DNA of 64,000 nt from Paenibacillus durus ATCC 35681. Its GTDB lineage: Bacteria; Bacillota; Bacilli; Paenibacillales; Paenibacillaceae. A program made the translations under genes and the position numbers. The stretch covers positions 1,302,001 through 1,366,000 of the forward strand of contig NZ_CP011114.1 in NCBI RefSeq assembly GCF_000993825.1, given 5' to 3'. The notes beneath the pieces are model-generated. The model saw only the letters and a list, made by a program, of their open reading frames with translations. It had not been told where the DNA came from and made no database searches. Position 1 is the stretch's first letter. Each line of letters starts with the position of its first letter. Positions 34,196 to 43,975 of this stretch are shown piece by piece.

Positions 34196-34993
34196 ATGGG
34201 AGCGCATGAAATTGATTATGTGATTATGGGCGAAGAAATGCAGTGTGTGGAGGTTCAGCTTGATCCCGGCGAAAGCGTGATTGCGGAAGCGGGGAGCTTC
34301 ATGATGATGGACCCGGAAATCCGCATGGAGACCATTTTCGGCGACGGGAGCAGCTCGGGTCAGGGCGGCGGCGGTCTGATGGGCAAACTGATGGGCGCGG
34401 GAAAAAGGGTGCTGACCGGCGAGAGCCTGTTCATGACCGTATTCACGCATGGCGGCGGCTATGACCGGAAGTCTGTAACGTTCGCCGCTCCGTATCCGGG
34501 AAAGATCATTCCCCTTGACCTGCTTCAGTATGGCGGGAAAATTGTCTGTCAAAAGGACGCTTTTCTCTGCGCGGCGAAGGGCGTTTCCGTAGGGATTGAA
34601 TTTCAGCGCAAGCTGGGCGCCGGATTCTTCGGCGGTGAAGGATTTATTATGCAGAAGCTGGAAGGCGACGGTTTAGCCTTTGTCCATTCCGGAGGATACG
34701 TCATGGAGAAGACGCTGCAGCCCGGAGAAGTCATTCGCCTGGATACCGGCTGTCTAGTCGCCATGACTTCATCGGTGGACTATGATATCGAGATGGTCAA
34801 AGGCATCAAAACCGCCCTGTTCGGAGGGGAGGGCCTGTTCTTCGCGACGCTGCGCGGACCGGGCAAAATATGGGTTCAGTCGCTACCGTTCAACCGGATG
34901 GCCGACCGTATTCTGTCCGCAGCCCGCGGCACGGGACGCAGAGAAGAGGGCAGCATTCTCGGAGGACTCGGCAATCTGCTGGACGGCAGATAG
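34196..34993 (+). CDS. TIGR00266/AIM24 family protein
   Basis: 265 residues, rich in glycine and beta strands. The start MGAHEIDYVIMGEEMQCVEV followed by LDPGESVIAEAGSFMMMD is characteristic of the TIGR00266 family. The repeated FGGEG segments (about 145 and 210) mark the pseudo-threefold beta sandwich. The biochemical role of bacterial members is not established; they are often described as related to mitochondrial AIM24 or to tryptophan-RNA attenuation-like folds. AGGAGG lies about nine bases before the ATG. It is a stand-alone gene with its own terminator. Confidence 0.85.
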   Translation: MGAHEIDYVIMGEEMQCVEVQLDPGESVIAEAGSFMMMDPEIRMETIFGDGSSSGQGGGGLMGKLMGAGKRVLTGESLFMTVFTHGGGYDRKSVTFAAPYPGKIIPLDLLQYGGKIVCQKDAFLCAAKGVSVGIEFQRKLGAGFFGGEGFIMQKLEGDGLAFVHSGGYVMEKTLQPGEVIRLDTGCLVAMTSSVDYDIEMVKGIKTALFGGEGLFFATLRGPGKIWVQSLPFNRMADRILSAARGTGRREEGSILGGLGNLLDGR

Positions 34994-35014
34994 GATTTAG
35001 GCTTTAATTTCGGG

Positions 35015-35057
35015 GCCGTTGAACACATGGGTTTATCGTGTGTTTGACGGCTTTTTT
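35015..35057 (+). terminator. Intrinsic terminator
   Basis: GCCGTTGAACACA and TGTGTTTGACGGC form a long stem followed by six T. Confidence 0.85.
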
Positions 35058-35130
35058 GTGCTGAAAATTATAACGTAACTCTGGAAGCCAGACATTATTT
35101 TTGTCAACCAAATAATTTCTTGGAATTGTA

Positions 35131-35158
35131 TAACAAATGACCGGTTTTTTGTCGATAA
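35131..35158 (+). promoter_or_regulatory. Possible SigD-type (motility) promoter
   Basis: TAAC, a 16-base spacer and GTCGATAA, each one or two bases off the TAAA-N14-16-GCCGATAT consensus. It lies about 60 bases before a binding-lipoprotein and chemoreceptor pair, which fits a chemotaxis sigma factor. Confidence 0.45.
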
Positions 35159-35220
35159 TCACCGAAACATATCTACTCTGACTTTTTGTCGGGGGGCCTA
35201 AAAATTAGGGGGTTATGCCT

Positions 35221-36309
35221 ATGAAAACAAAGAGAAAGTTTATCCGTTCCTTGTGTGTGATGCTATGCGTGGCGGCAGTATTGGCGTGGACGACGTCATG
35301 CTCAACCGGCAGCGTCTCGCCGGAAGCGGGAGAAGCGTCAAAAGCCGCCAGCGCCGGCTCGCCCGGAACACAAAGCACCGAGAGCGGAGCAGCCGCGCAG
35401 GGCACAAAGGCGGCCGAGAATCCGGGGAAGAAAAGCGAGGTAGCTATCGGCGTCGTATTGCTCGATCAGAGAGACCGGTTTCTCACCTATTTGGCGCAGA
35501 ACATGAAGCGGGAGGCTCAGGCTGAGCCGGGAACGTCGCTGGAAATCAAATATTCCGGCGAAGATGCGAAACTCCAAGCCGAACAGGTGGAGGAACTGCT
35601 TGCGGCGGGGGTAAACGCTATCGTGTTTATTCCGGTGAACGCGGAGCAATCGGTAAAGTTGACGAAAAGAATTCAGGACGCTGGGATACCGGCAATTGTT
35701 CTTTCCCGCGCTTATGAAGGCGCGGAAGAGGCGACGGCATATGTGGGCTCCGAATTGCCGCCGTCCGCTGAATCGTCGCCGGATGCCGCCGGTATTCTGG
35801 AGATGAACGAGATCGCCAAATTGCTGGGTGGAAAAGGGAATATTGCACTCATTGACGGCGGCAAAGATGAGAAGCGGGCAGAAGATATCAAGCATGTCAT
35901 AGCCCAGCATCCGGGATTGAATTTGGTGTTCGAAGGAAGCGCCGCACATGACCGGTATCAAGCGCTGCTGCTCATGTCGGATTGGCTGACTACCGGCAAA
36001 TCCATCGATGCCGTTGTGGCCACTAATGATGAAATGGCCATCGGAGCCATTCTGGCCGCGCGGCTGCAGGGCAAAGAGAAGGGAATGCGGTTTGCGGGAG
36101 TCGACGGTACGATGCAGGCTCTGGAGCTGATGAAGGTGGGCAAGCTTGACGCAACTGTCTTTCAGGATGCGGCTGAACAGGGGAAACAGGCGGTAAAAGT
36201 CGCGGTTAAAGCCGCACAAGGCTTAAGCTTTACCCAAAATACATATGTCCCATACGAGCTGGTCACCGCGAATCAAGCGGATCGGTACATTGCAAAATGG
36301 AATCATTGA
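35221..36309 (+). CDS. Sugar-type periplasmic-binding lipoprotein
   Basis: 362 residues from the ATG at 35221 (AGGGGG eight bases upstream; the ATG at 35215 is too close). The lipobox is in WTTSC about 25-30 residues in, followed by a long Ala/Gly/Ser-rich linker. The mature domain is of the RbsB/Peripla_BP_4 type ([64 protein letters not shown]). No permease or ATPase gene is linked. A chemoreceptor gene follows 17 bases after its stop, so it may act as a sensory ligand carrier rather than in transport. Confidence 0.87.
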   Translation: MKTKRKFIRSLCVMLCVAAVLAWTTSCSTGSVSPEAGEASKAASAGSPGTQSTESGAAAQGTKAAENPGKKSEVAIGVVLLDQRDRFLTYLAQNMKREAQAEPGTSLEIKYSGEDAKLQAEQVEELLAAGVNAIVFIPVNAEQSVKLTKRIQDAGIPAIVLSRAYEGAEEATAYVGSELPPSAESSPDAAGILEMNEIAKLLGGKGNIALIDGGKDEKRAEDIKHVIAQHPGLNLVFEGSAAHDRYQALLLMSDWLTTGKSIDAVVATNDEMAIGAILAARLQGKEKGMRFAGVDGTMQALELMKVGKLDATVFQDAAEQGKQAVKVAVKAAQGLSFTQNTYVPYELVTANQADRYIAKWNH

Positions 36310-36326
36310 GATTAGGAGGAAAATCG

Positions 36327-38018
36327 GTGCGTCTATCAATTGCACATAAATTATTGGCCGGATTTTTGACGGTTGCAATCATTTCTGGGTGTGCGGGTGT
36401 GAGCTACATCCAGTCTATGCGAAAGGTACAGGGGACTATGGCAAAGATTCTGGAGCATCACGTGATGCTGAAAGGCAAGGCGGATAATCTAAAGTTCTAT
36501 GCCATATCGCAGAACAGCAGCCTGCAATCCTATTTGCTCAATCAGGATACGTTCTATCATACGAATCTGCAGACGGACAACAGCCAGACGGATCAGCTCC
36601 TGGACGAAATGTCTTCCATGATGGGGGATCAGCCGGAGAGCCGGAAAATGGTTGATCTGATGAAGAGTATGAACCGCTATTACAGCGAGAAAGCCGATGT
36701 TCTGTTCGGGCTGCCGCAGGAGTCTTTGGAGGGCGCCTTTTTGGAGGCCAAGACCGACCTCATGCTGATGGGTGACGCCATTGTTCATTATGCCCAGCAG
36801 CTCTCCGATGAGCAAAATCGGGAAATGCTGGCGGTCAAGGCAGAAATGGAGAAGACAAACGCGGATGCCATACGTCTTACCATGGTGATCGGCATTGCCG
36901 TCTTTGTTCTTGCGGTCGGAATCGGTTTGTACATGGCCCGGATGATATCCCGGCCAATCCGGTTGCTGTCTTCCGCGGCGCGATCCATTTCCGAAGGGAA
37001 CTTGGACGGAGATCCCCTAGTCCTGAAGCAGAAAGATGAATTGGCGATGCTGGCGGAAGCATTTAACCGGATGCAGGACAACCTGAGGGTTATTGTGACG
37101 GAAATCAACGAAAGCACCGAGCATCTGATTAATATATCCGGGGAGGTCGCGGCAGGTACGGAAGAAACGAGCCGGGCGGCGGAACATATGGCTTCCGTAA
37201 TGGGCGAGCTGGCTTCGACCAGCAGCAGCCGGGTGGAGGCGACGAAGAACGGGCAGGAGGCCGTAATGGCCGTTCATGACGACATCCAAGGCATCGACCG
37301 GAACAGCCGGACTGCGATGAATGTCGCCAGACAAGCGCAGGAAATGGCCGTATCTGGAGAAAAAGGGCTCGCCGAAGCGGTTCGTCAGATGAACACGATC
37401 CGGCAGCGGATGGAAGCGATTGAACGGACGATGTCATCCTTGGAGAAGCGTTCCGGCGAAATTGAGGAGATGAACAACGTCATTTCTTCGATCGGGGTAC
37501 AGACCAATCTCTTGTCGTTAAATGCGGCGATTGAAGCCGCCCGGGCAGGCGAGCATGGAAGGGGATTCGCAGTTGTTACCACGGAAATCCGCAAGCTTGC
37601 CAATGAAACGAACGCTTCGGCGGAGAAGGTGAAAGCGCTGGTTCAGGCGATCCAGAGCGATACGCGGCAGGTTGGACTATCGGTCAGGGAAATGAATGAC
37701 GAGGTGGCTCAAGGCGTACAGACCACAAGCTCCGTAAGCGAATTATTCGACCAGATCAAGCGGCTTACCGACAGCACAACGAGCGAAATTCAGGAAGTAA
37801 CCGCAGCGCTGCATAATCTGTCCGGACACTCCGAGAAGATTGTCCATACGATGGACCAGATATCGGAGATGACGAAGACGCTGGCGGAAAGTACGGAAAG
37901 TGTGGGTGCCGCCACCGAGCAGCAGCTGGCTTGCATGGAGCAAAATTCGGCGCATACGACGACACTGCATGAAATGTCAGCCAAGCTCCGTCAGACGGTG
38001 CTGCACTTTAAACTCTAG
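36327..38018 (+). CDS. Methyl-accepting chemotaxis protein
   Basis: 563 residues from the GTG at 36327 (AGGAGG seven bases upstream). The ATG at 36297 would overlap the previous gene. One membrane segment lies at about 5-28 and a second at about 182-205, with a helical extracellular domain of about 150 residues between them. A HAMP domain follows (about 206-260), then a long methyl-accepting coiled coil whose hairpin tip carries [20 protein letters not shown]. It lies directly after a binding lipoprotein, so it may sense that protein in its sugar-bound form, as Trg senses RbsB in enteric bacteria. Confidence 0.92.
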   Translation: MRLSIAHKLLAGFLTVAIISGCAGVSYIQSMRKVQGTMAKILEHHVMLKGKADNLKFYAISQNSSLQSYLLNQDTFYHTNLQTDNSQTDQLLDEMSSMMGDQPESRKMVDLMKSMNRYYSEKADVLFGLPQESLEGAFLEAKTDLMLMGDAIVHYAQQLSDEQNREMLAVKAEMEKTNADAIRLTMVIGIAVFVLAVGIGLYMARMISRPIRLLSSAARSISEGNLDGDPLVLKQKDELAMLAEAFNRMQDNLRVIVTEINESTEHLINISGEVAAGTEETSRAAEHMASVMGELASTSSSRVEATKNGQEAVMAVHDDIQGIDRNSRTAMNVARQAQEMAVSGEKGLAEAVRQMNTIRQRMEAIERTMSSLEKRSGEIEEMNNVISSIGVQTNLLSLNAAIEAARAGEHGRGFAVVTTEIRKLANETNASAEKVKALVQAIQSDTRQVGLSVREMNDEVAQGVQTTSSVSELFDQIKRLTDSTTSEIQEVTAALHNLSGHSEKIVHTMDQISEMTKTLAESTESVGAATEQQLACMEQNSAHTTTLHEMSAKLRQTVLHFKL

Positions 38019-38056
38019 ACTTCTGAAGATATAGAACAGAAAAGACCTATTATGAG

Positions 38057-38092
38057 AGCCGGCCAATCTATCGTGTTTGGACCGGCTTTTTT
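38057..38092 (+). terminator. Terminator of the chemoreceptor operon
   Basis: AGCCGG and CCGGCT arms with adjoining CCAA/TTGG pairs, followed by six T. Confidence 0.8.
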
Positions 38093-38180
38093 AGTGCTAA
38101 AAATCTTGCGAATTCTATACTTCTGGATGTACTTACACATCATTTGACAGGTATAATTAGAGAAAAAGGAGCTGAATCCT

Positions 38181-38663
38181 ATGCAGAAGATTGCCCCTTT
38201 TCTATGGTTTGACGATCAGGCTGAAGAAGCGATGAATTTCTATACCTCAATCTTTAAGAACTCCACAATCAAGGACATCAGACGCAGCGGTGGAGAAGGA
38301 CCTTGGCCCAAGGGGACGGTCATGTCCGGGACGTTCGAGCTTGACGGCCAAGAGTTTATGGCGCTTAACGGCGGACCGCAGTTTACTTTTTCCCCGGCTG
38401 TATCGTTCTTCGTAAACTGTGAAACGCAGCAGGAAATCGACGAGCTGTGGGAGAAGCTCTCCGAAGGCGGGGAGAAGCAGAGATGCGGCTGGCTTAAGGA
38501 TAAATTCGGACTTTCTTGGCAAATCGTACCTGCTGTTTTGGGAGAGCTGCTGCAGGATGAGGACGCCGGGAAATCGGCAAGAGTCATGAACGCGATGCTT
38601 CAAATGGACAAGCTGGAAATCGATATTTTGCGGCAGGCCTATGAGGGCGCCCGCTCTGAATAA
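38181..38663 (+). CDS. VOC-superfamily protein (PhnB-like)
   Basis: 160 residues. The start MQKIAPFLWFDDQAEEAMNF with YTSIF, then GTFELDGQEFMALNGGP and FSPAVSFFVNC, is characteristic of the PhnB / 3-demethylubiquinone-methyltransferase-like branch of the vicinal-oxygen-chelate fold. The KFGLSWQIVP segment lies near residue 112. Despite the legacy annotation these proteins lack a SAM-binding fold; most have no proven function. AAGGAG lies nine bases before the ATG. It is convergent with the acetyltransferase at 38692. Confidence 0.87.
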   Translation: MQKIAPFLWFDDQAEEAMNFYTSIFKNSTIKDIRRSGGEGPWPKGTVMSGTFELDGQEFMALNGGPQFTFSPAVSFFVNCETQQEIDELWEKLSEGGEKQRCGWLKDKFGLSWQIVPAVLGELLQDEDAGKSARVMNAMLQMDKLEIDILRQAYEGARSE

Positions 38664-38691
38664 TTTTTCTCCCGGACTGTTCTGGTTTGTT

Positions 38692-39489
38692 CTATCCCTC
38701 TAACCGGTAATAAGGAATGCGAACCGTCGGTATAAATCCGAGCTTTTGCGCCAGATAATAAGAGCCTTCGTTCCCTTGGCGGCAGGACCAGACCGGCTCT
38801 AGGCCAGCTTCCAGACAATAATCGATCAAGGCCGAGCATACATGGAAGGCATAGCCTTGTCCCCTAAATTTCTCTGGAGTCTCGATTCCAATCTCCAACT
38901 GATGATCTTCAATAAATGCCGCAAAGGCAGTTGAAGCCGCTTCGCCGCCTTCCATCAGCGTATATCCAATCCCCCGCTTGGCGAACTGCTCCGAATCACT
39001 CCAGAAGTGCTTCGGAGTAACACTGCCCTCCATCTCCCGGAATATCTCCCGAGTCGTCGGCACAATTACGTAATCGCTCTTCCCGTACTTCTTGACAGCC
39101 TGCTCATAACGGCTGCGGTCAAACGCAAAATTGACTCTCGTATCCTCCTTCTCCTGCACCGCAGAGTCCGGGCCCTTCATTGAACGGATAAGAGGGTCCC
39201 AGGAACGGGGATATACCTGCAGCCATCCAGATTTTTGTCTTGTGCTATTAGTGTTCGATAAATGCTCAACCAGCTTATGTCTGAAAGACTCGCGATCCGT
39301 TTCTCCAAACAGCAGCGCCATTCCGTAAGGATGGACGATGTAAAAGACAGCCGGGTTGTGCTGGTCATCGGCATATACCTCGCCGGGAATATGTTCGCGT
39401 ATTACGGCCTGGGCAAACAGCGTATTGATGGTCACCCCTCGCAGCGGTTCCTCCGCCTTAGCGTATTCGTGAGCGTCTAATCTGATCAT
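38692..39489 (-). CDS. GNAT acetyltransferase (GNAT_acetyltransf_2 type)
   Basis: 265 residues. The N-terminal 130 residues include VFYIVHPYGMALLFGE. The C-terminal catalytic half has LEIGIETPEKFRGQGYAFHV (acetyl-CoA loop RGQGYA) and QGNEGSYYLAQKLGF. The order fits the PF12746-like branch. A minus-strand TATAAT near 39541 may be its -10. The acceptor is unknown. It shares the motif ACTCTTGTAT with the promoter region of jetD, in mirror orientation, possibly by chance. Confidence 0.85.
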   Translation of the reverse strand: MIRLDAHEYAKAEEPLRGVTINTLFAQAVIREHIPGEVYADDQHNPAVFYIVHPYGMALLFGETDRESFRHKLVEHLSNTNSTRQKSGWLQVYPRSWDPLIRSMKGPDSAVQEKEDTRVNFAFDRSRYEQAVKKYGKSDYVIVPTTREIFREMEGSVTPKHFWSDSEQFAKRGIGYTLMEGGEAASTAFAAFIEDHQLEIGIETPEKFRGQGYAFHVCSALIDYCLEAGLEPVWSCRQGNEGSYYLAQKLGFIPTVRIPYYRLEG

Positions 39490-39604
39490 GAGCCTTTTAC
39501 GTCCTTTCTTTGATATGGGATAAATACTAATTTATGTATTATACAAGAGTTAAGCGGTAGAAGCGATAAGAAATAGCAGCTTCAAGGCGCAATCCGGGTG
39601 TGCT

Positions 39605-41026
39605 TTATTTCTGGCCAAGGTGTTCCTCAAAAAAGGCGACCGTCGCCTTGTTAATCGTCCTATGGGTACGGTGGGGGTCCTCCGTTTGTCCGTTAGTCCA
39701 GACCATCATGGGGAACCAGAGATAAAAGTCGCAGAAGCTCAGATGGGTCGCGTGAGGAATGATCAATTCCTTCCCTCCGTTCCGCAGCGCTTCTTGTTTA
39801 CGCAAAGGGATTTGGCGCAGCTGCTTGTCAAAGAGCTCGCGAGTCAGGCCGGCGGCAGCCAGCTGGCTGTCCGTCGGTTCGGCTGAGGCACCCGCAGGCT
39901 GGGGCGGCAGGTCTGAACTCATTAACAGGAAGGGCCGCGGCAATCCCCGGCTCAAATCCCCTTTGCCGAAAAAGGTGCCGTCCATATTGATCGCCGCTTT
40001 GACCCGCTGGTCCAGCAGCAGCGCCTGGGCGGCGTTAGCGCCCCCGAAGGAATGGCCCAGCATGCCGATGCGGCTTAAGTCGAGAGCGCCCGTCAAAAGC
40101 TTTTTGTCGTCCCGGCGGTTCAGATCCTCCAGCCGATCCAGTACGAAACGGATATCATTTAGCCAGACTTTGTCGATGATATCGTCCCAAGCGGGGATGT
40201 CCGAGGGCTTCGGCTGGTTGGGGGACAGGCCGATATAGTGTCCTCCAGGAAATACGGTTGTGAACGAGCTAAGGGTATGTTCAACGGCAACGACGATAAA
40301 GCCGTGGCTGGCCAATTCTACAGTTTGGAAGGTGTTGGTATAGCGCCCTCCGGGAAAACCGTGGGAGAACACAATAACCGGATAGGCCGTCTCCCTCTTC
40401 GATACGGGCGGCTCCTGATAAGCGTAGGTCTTAGCCAGATTGAAGTAGCTGAACAGCTGCTTCGGTATGCCGTATTGTTTGCCCAGCGCTTCGGCAATGA
40501 CCGGCAAATCCGCCACATAAGGTGCTGCCGGTACGCCTTCGGTGTGATCGGCGGGATACCAAATTTGAACGTTTAAGGCCCGATTGTTCCCGGGCACGTT
40601 CTCATAGGTTTCCTTTCGGCTAGGATCGATCCAGTGGTACTGGACGGTCCCGACATTATAGGAGCCGGTAGGCTTCTCGAAAGAAGGAACGGGCAGGGCG
40701 AAAGGCGGCAGCGCCGTCAGCAGGCTGTACACCAAAAGAAAAGCAGTGATTCCCGTGCGCCGCAGCTTACTCCGCTTGACAGGAGGCTGCACGGAGGAAC
40801 TCCCACGGCTGAAGCGGACGGCGGCGTGAATAGCTAGGACGGCTGAGATCACGTATGCCGGCCACATTTGAAACCGATAGCCTTCAAGTGCCAGATGCAG
40901 ACTAATAGCGGTTAGGGAGACGGCGGCCGCCAAGGCTGCGCTGCGTTTGCTCCGCAATCTTCCAAATGCCAGCAGGGTCAGAAAGAACAGGTTCAGCACA
41001 ATCAGCAATATTTCGAACAAACGCAT
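39605..41026 (-). CDS. Membrane-anchored alpha/beta hydrolase (PAF-acetylhydrolase-like)
   Basis: 473 residues. About four hydrophobic helices fill the first 125 residues. A hydrolase domain of the platelet-activating-factor acetylhydrolase type II follows (about 135-470): NVQIWYPAD, VIVFSHGFPGG as the oxyanion segment, nucleophile Ser in IGMLGHSFGGANAAQ, then INMDGTFFG and the late His in HATHLSFCDF. The catalytic domain is inferred to face outwards and to cleave short acyl chains or lipids. AAAGGAG precedes the ATG. It diverges from the Wadjet operon. Confidence 0.85.
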   Translation of the reverse strand: MRLFEILLIVLNLFFLTLLAFGRLRSKRSAALAAAVSLTAISLHLALEGYRFQMWPAYVISAVLAIHAAVRFSRGSSSVQPPVKRSKLRRTGITAFLLVYSLLTALPPFALPVPSFEKPTGSYNVGTVQYHWIDPSRKETYENVPGNNRALNVQIWYPADHTEGVPAAPYVADLPVIAEALGKQYGIPKQLFSYFNLAKTYAYQEPPVSKRETAYPVIVFSHGFPGGRYTNTFQTVELASHGFIVVAVEHTLSSFTTVFPGGHYIGLSPNQPKPSDIPAWDDIIDKVWLNDIRFVLDRLEDLNRRDDKKLLTGALDLSRIGMLGHSFGGANAAQALLLDQRVKAAINMDGTFFGKGDLSRGLPRPFLLMSSDLPPQPAGASAEPTDSQLAAAGLTRELFDKQLRQIPLRKQEALRNGGKELIIPHATHLSFCDFYLWFPMMVWTNGQTEDPHRTHRTINKATVAFFEEHLGQK

Positions 41027-41067
41027 GGAATCGCTCCTTTATATGTGGAAACGGCTTTGTCGTCTCC

Positions 41068-41096
41068 TTAACTGCATAACTCAACTCTTGTATTAT
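41068..41096 (+). promoter_or_regulatory. Promoter of the Wadjet operon
   Basis: TTAACT, a 17-base spacer and TATTAT, about 40 bases before the jetD start. Confidence 0.6.
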
Positions 41097-41138
41097 ACTA
41101 GATCATAGTAATGCATATCGATAAGGGGATGTAAAAGC

Positions 41139-42539
41139 TTGTTAAATACGGAGATTATCGATTTCATATGTACTCATTATTTATCTAAAGGCTCGGAGCT
41201 TGAGCAAGCGACTCTCAGTGAATCAGGCAGGCGTTTCGAAATTGATATTTTCAAGGCAGGCTCAAGAACACGCAGGCGCATAGGAAAAATCACCGGCGGG
41301 CATACGGATACCGATCTTGCTCATGAAAATAGTGTCCCTGAAGTGCTGGAACGGCTGTTTCATAGCCCAAGGGTCCGGAAGAGCGAGCGTGAGCTGCTGC
41401 GTGAAATCCGGGATGCTTCGCTGTGTAATGGCGGATTGGCGGAGGGATGGATTATGCGGAAAGACCGGTACGAGTCCGATGGGAAAACCGTAGCACGGAC
41501 GGAGTATGTTATGGGGTATACACTTTATATTCATCTGGAGCGGAAAAGAAGACGAGCACAGGAACGGGAGAAGCAGACCATTGCGAACTGGAACGCGAGG
41601 CTTGGAACCATACTGGAAGAGCGGAATAAAGTCCCGGATGGCCGGATCGGGAAGGAAAACCGGCATTTATTGTGGAATTTTATAGAGGATATGGCAGCGA
41701 AGCTCGAACACTGTTCCGATTATAAAGCTGTCTTCAAGGTCATTTGGAACAAAGAGCAGCCATGGCAGGGCAGAAAGCTGGAGTTCTATGTTGATTTTAT
41801 TATCGCATTGGCCGAAATCGCAACCGCCCGCGCTCATTTTGACTGGAAGGAGATAGGGGCGCGTTACTACCGGGAAATCGGCGGTTCGAAGCGCTTTGAT
41901 CCCTATAAGGCGGATTTTCTGGAGGCGGCGGAGGAACAAATCGGCTGTCCTCTCCCGCTGATTGGGCTGTGCAGCGCCGGAACGGTTACCCCGATTTACT
42001 TTGCTGGAGAACTGAGCGGCAGGGGCGGATTCGCTTATCCGCAAGGCTTTTTGCATGCGGTTACGGATGTGACCGTTTGGAAGACCGAATTCAGAACCGG
42101 CTGCCATACATTATGGCTAACTGAGAATCGGGCCGTGCTCACCCGGATGAGCGCTGAACCGGACTTTCTGCTGAACTCGGGCAGTTTGATTATCGGGCTG
42201 GACGGACAGCTTAGAAGCGGACACCGTAAGCTGATCAAGGATGTATTAACCGGCTCGAAGTCGATTGGGCAGGTCATTGTATGGTGCGACGGCGACAAGT
42301 CCGGGCTGGACATCGCAAGAAACGTGCATGCCTTGCTGGATTCGGCGTCTCCGGAGGCGGTGAAATGGATTTTGCCGGCTGCCGGAGACCCTAAGGGCAA
42401 CGATCCGCGCTCCTGTCTTTTCCGTACATGGGAGGCTTATGAGGCAGCGGCGCTTGCCGGACTGGACCGGAACGAAGCAGATGAGCAGGAAGCGGAAATG
42501 GGGGATACGGACATTTGGAACATGTGGATGGATCTTTGA
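41139..42539 (+). CDS. jetD: Wadjet nuclease subunit JetD (TOPRIM)
   Basis: 466 residues from a TTG with AAGGGG about ten bases upstream. The C-terminal TOPRIM fold shows Glu329 in LWLTENRAVL and the Asp384-x-Asp386 pair in VIVWCDGDKSGLD, the metal-binding set of topoisomerase VI/Spo11-type nucleases. In characterised Wadjet systems JetD makes the cut after the SMC complex JetABC has extruded a small circular DNA. The N-terminal 300 residues are helical and probably bind the SMC partner. Here jetD is the first gene of the operon and overlaps jetA by 25 bases. Confidence 0.88.
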   Translation: MLNTEIIDFICTHYLSKGSELEQATLSESGRRFEIDIFKAGSRTRRRIGKITGGHTDTDLAHENSVPEVLERLFHSPRVRKSERELLREIRDASLCNGGLAEGWIMRKDRYESDGKTVARTEYVMGYTLYIHLERKRRRAQEREKQTIANWNARLGTILEERNKVPDGRIGKENRHLLWNFIEDMAAKLEHCSDYKAVFKVIWNKEQPWQGRKLEFYVDFIIALAEIATARAHFDWKEIGARYYREIGGSKRFDPYKADFLEAAEEQIGCPLPLIGLCSAGTVTPIYFAGELSGRGGFAYPQGFLHAVTDVTVWKTEFRTGCHTLWLTENRAVLTRMSAEPDFLLNSGSLIIGLDGQLRSGHRKLIKDVLTGSKSIGQVIVWCDGDKSGLDIARNVHALLDSASPEAVKWILPAAGDPKGNDPRSCLFRTWEAYEAAALAGLDRNEADEQEAEMGDTDIWNMWMDL

Positions 42540-43975
42540 TTTCTATCTTTGGCGGCGAGGTGCCCGAACATCTTCGCAAGGAATCGCTACGCGATCTCGT
42601 CAAGCTTGCGGGGGTGCTGACCGAACTGCGGGAATACTTCGAAGAACCGCTGAAAGTGCTGGAGATTTTAAAAATGCTGAACCTGATCCAGCAGGAGGCG
42701 CTTGGGCTGGATGAACCGCTGGAGGATGCGGACGCGCTCTTTTACCGGTTCAGGAACCGCTATGGATACGAGCCCGGAATTCCGATGGAGCGTCTCTTGA
42801 ATGTGCTGCAAAAATACAACTGGATCATCCGCAGCAAGCGGAGACTTACGATGATGGATGTCGGCAAACGGATGATGGATATGCTGATTCGTCTGGCGAA
42901 TGATTCGTTGGCTTACTATATGCAGGATGACGTAGCCCGCTCGCTGTTTCAGGCAAGAAGGGATGCGGATCTCAGCGAGGCCTACGACGACAAGGGGATT
43001 TCGGGCGGAAACCGGCTGGCCAGCATGATCCGCAATGCCACCGATGCCGTGGACAAGCTGAAAGAGCGGCAGCTCGAACTGCTCGCCGACCGGAATGCCC
43101 TGCCGCAAATCCGGATTATTGTAGATCTGATGGATGAGCTCAAGGTGCGGATGAATGAAAGGCTGGATAAATTCGCTACTTTTGAGGAAGGAATCTCTTT
43201 TTCACCTTTGCTCAAAAAAGGAACGGAAATCATGCTTGAAGGAACGCAGGTGTCTTTGGGAACCCTGAATAAGTTTCTGGGCTTCGCCCACTTGCAGCAA
43301 ACCGAGATCCGGTCCGAGATTTCCCCGCAAGCCATCCGCCAGTTTATTATCCGTTCCTTCTATAAAACCGCCGATTCCGAACTGCCGAACGCTCATGAGA
43401 TCTTGAGCTTTCTGGAGCAGGACCGCTCTCCCGGAGAGCGTCTCGACGGCATGTGGGTGCCCGTTCAGTTCGCCTCTCCCGTATCCAATCTTCAACTTGC
43501 CGGTACCGTAAGCTATCTGGAAAGCTATGTGCCTTCCACAGGGCCGATCCGGGAGCGTCTGGAGCCGGAATATGCGGAAGCGGAAGAATGGACCGAGGAG
43601 GAGCTCGGCACTCATTTGGCGCAGATCGAATGGCAGTTGACCAAGGCCCGCATTCGGACCGACGAAGCGGAGCGGATTCTGCTGAAGCGGGATTGCGTCG
43701 GTCTGGAGCAGCTTGTGCTGGAGGCGGGCTCGGAGCGCTGGAGCGATGCCTTGAACGCGCTGCTGGCCGTTTCCGCTCTGGTGGGCGGGCAGCGGGCGGC
43801 GATTGAACCGGGAGAAGACCCCACCCCGGATTTTCAGGCACTCGGCGCGCATACAGAATGGCAGCTTGTGAGCGAAGGAGGAGATCAGCATGTCGTTAGA
43901 AGAACCGGAGAGCTTACACAGCAATCTGCCGCTGGGGGCGATGGAACGGCTGTCCGCGGTGCTCAGTCCCGATGA
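42515..43975 (+). CDS. jetA: Wadjet kleisin JetA (MukF-like)
   Basis: 486 residues, mostly helical. The start (TTG at 42515, GGGGGAT nine bases upstream) lies inside the end of jetD; GTG at 42524 is an alternative. ISIFGGEVPEHLRKESLRDL leads an N-terminal winged-helix region. A long helical middle and an acidic stretch (about 375-395) are as expected for the kleisin that bridges the SMC heads. Identification rests mainly on position between jetD and jetB-jetC and on size. It overlaps jetB by 86 bases. Confidence 0.85.
   Translation: MEHVDGSLISIFGGEVPEHLRKESLRDLVKLAGVLTELREYFEEPLKVLEILKMLNLIQQEALGLDEPLEDADALFYRFRNRYGYEPGIPMERLLNVLQKYNWIIRSKRRLTMMDVGKRMMDMLIRLANDSLAYYMQDDVARSLFQARRDADLSEAYDDKGISGGNRLASMIRNATDAVDKLKERQLELLADRNALPQIRIIVDLMDELKVRMNERLDKFATFEEGISFSPLLKKGTEIMLEGTQVSLGTLNKFLGFAHLQQTEIRSEISPQAIRQFIIRSFYKTADSELPNAHEILSFLEQDRSPGERLDGMWVPVQFASPVSNLQLAGTVSYLESYVPSTGPIRERLEPEYAEAEEWTEEELGTHLAQIEWQLTKARIRTDEAERILLKRDCVGLEQLVLEAGSERWSDALNALLAVSALVGGQRAAIEPGEDPTPDFQALGAHTEWQLVSEGGDQHVVRRTGELTQQSAAGGDGTAVRGAQSR

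Noticed and set aside
34004..34552. 182-residue minus-strand frame over the AIM24-like gene
   Set aside because: Overlaps a well-supported gene and the structured repeat; the sequence is low in plausible protein features.
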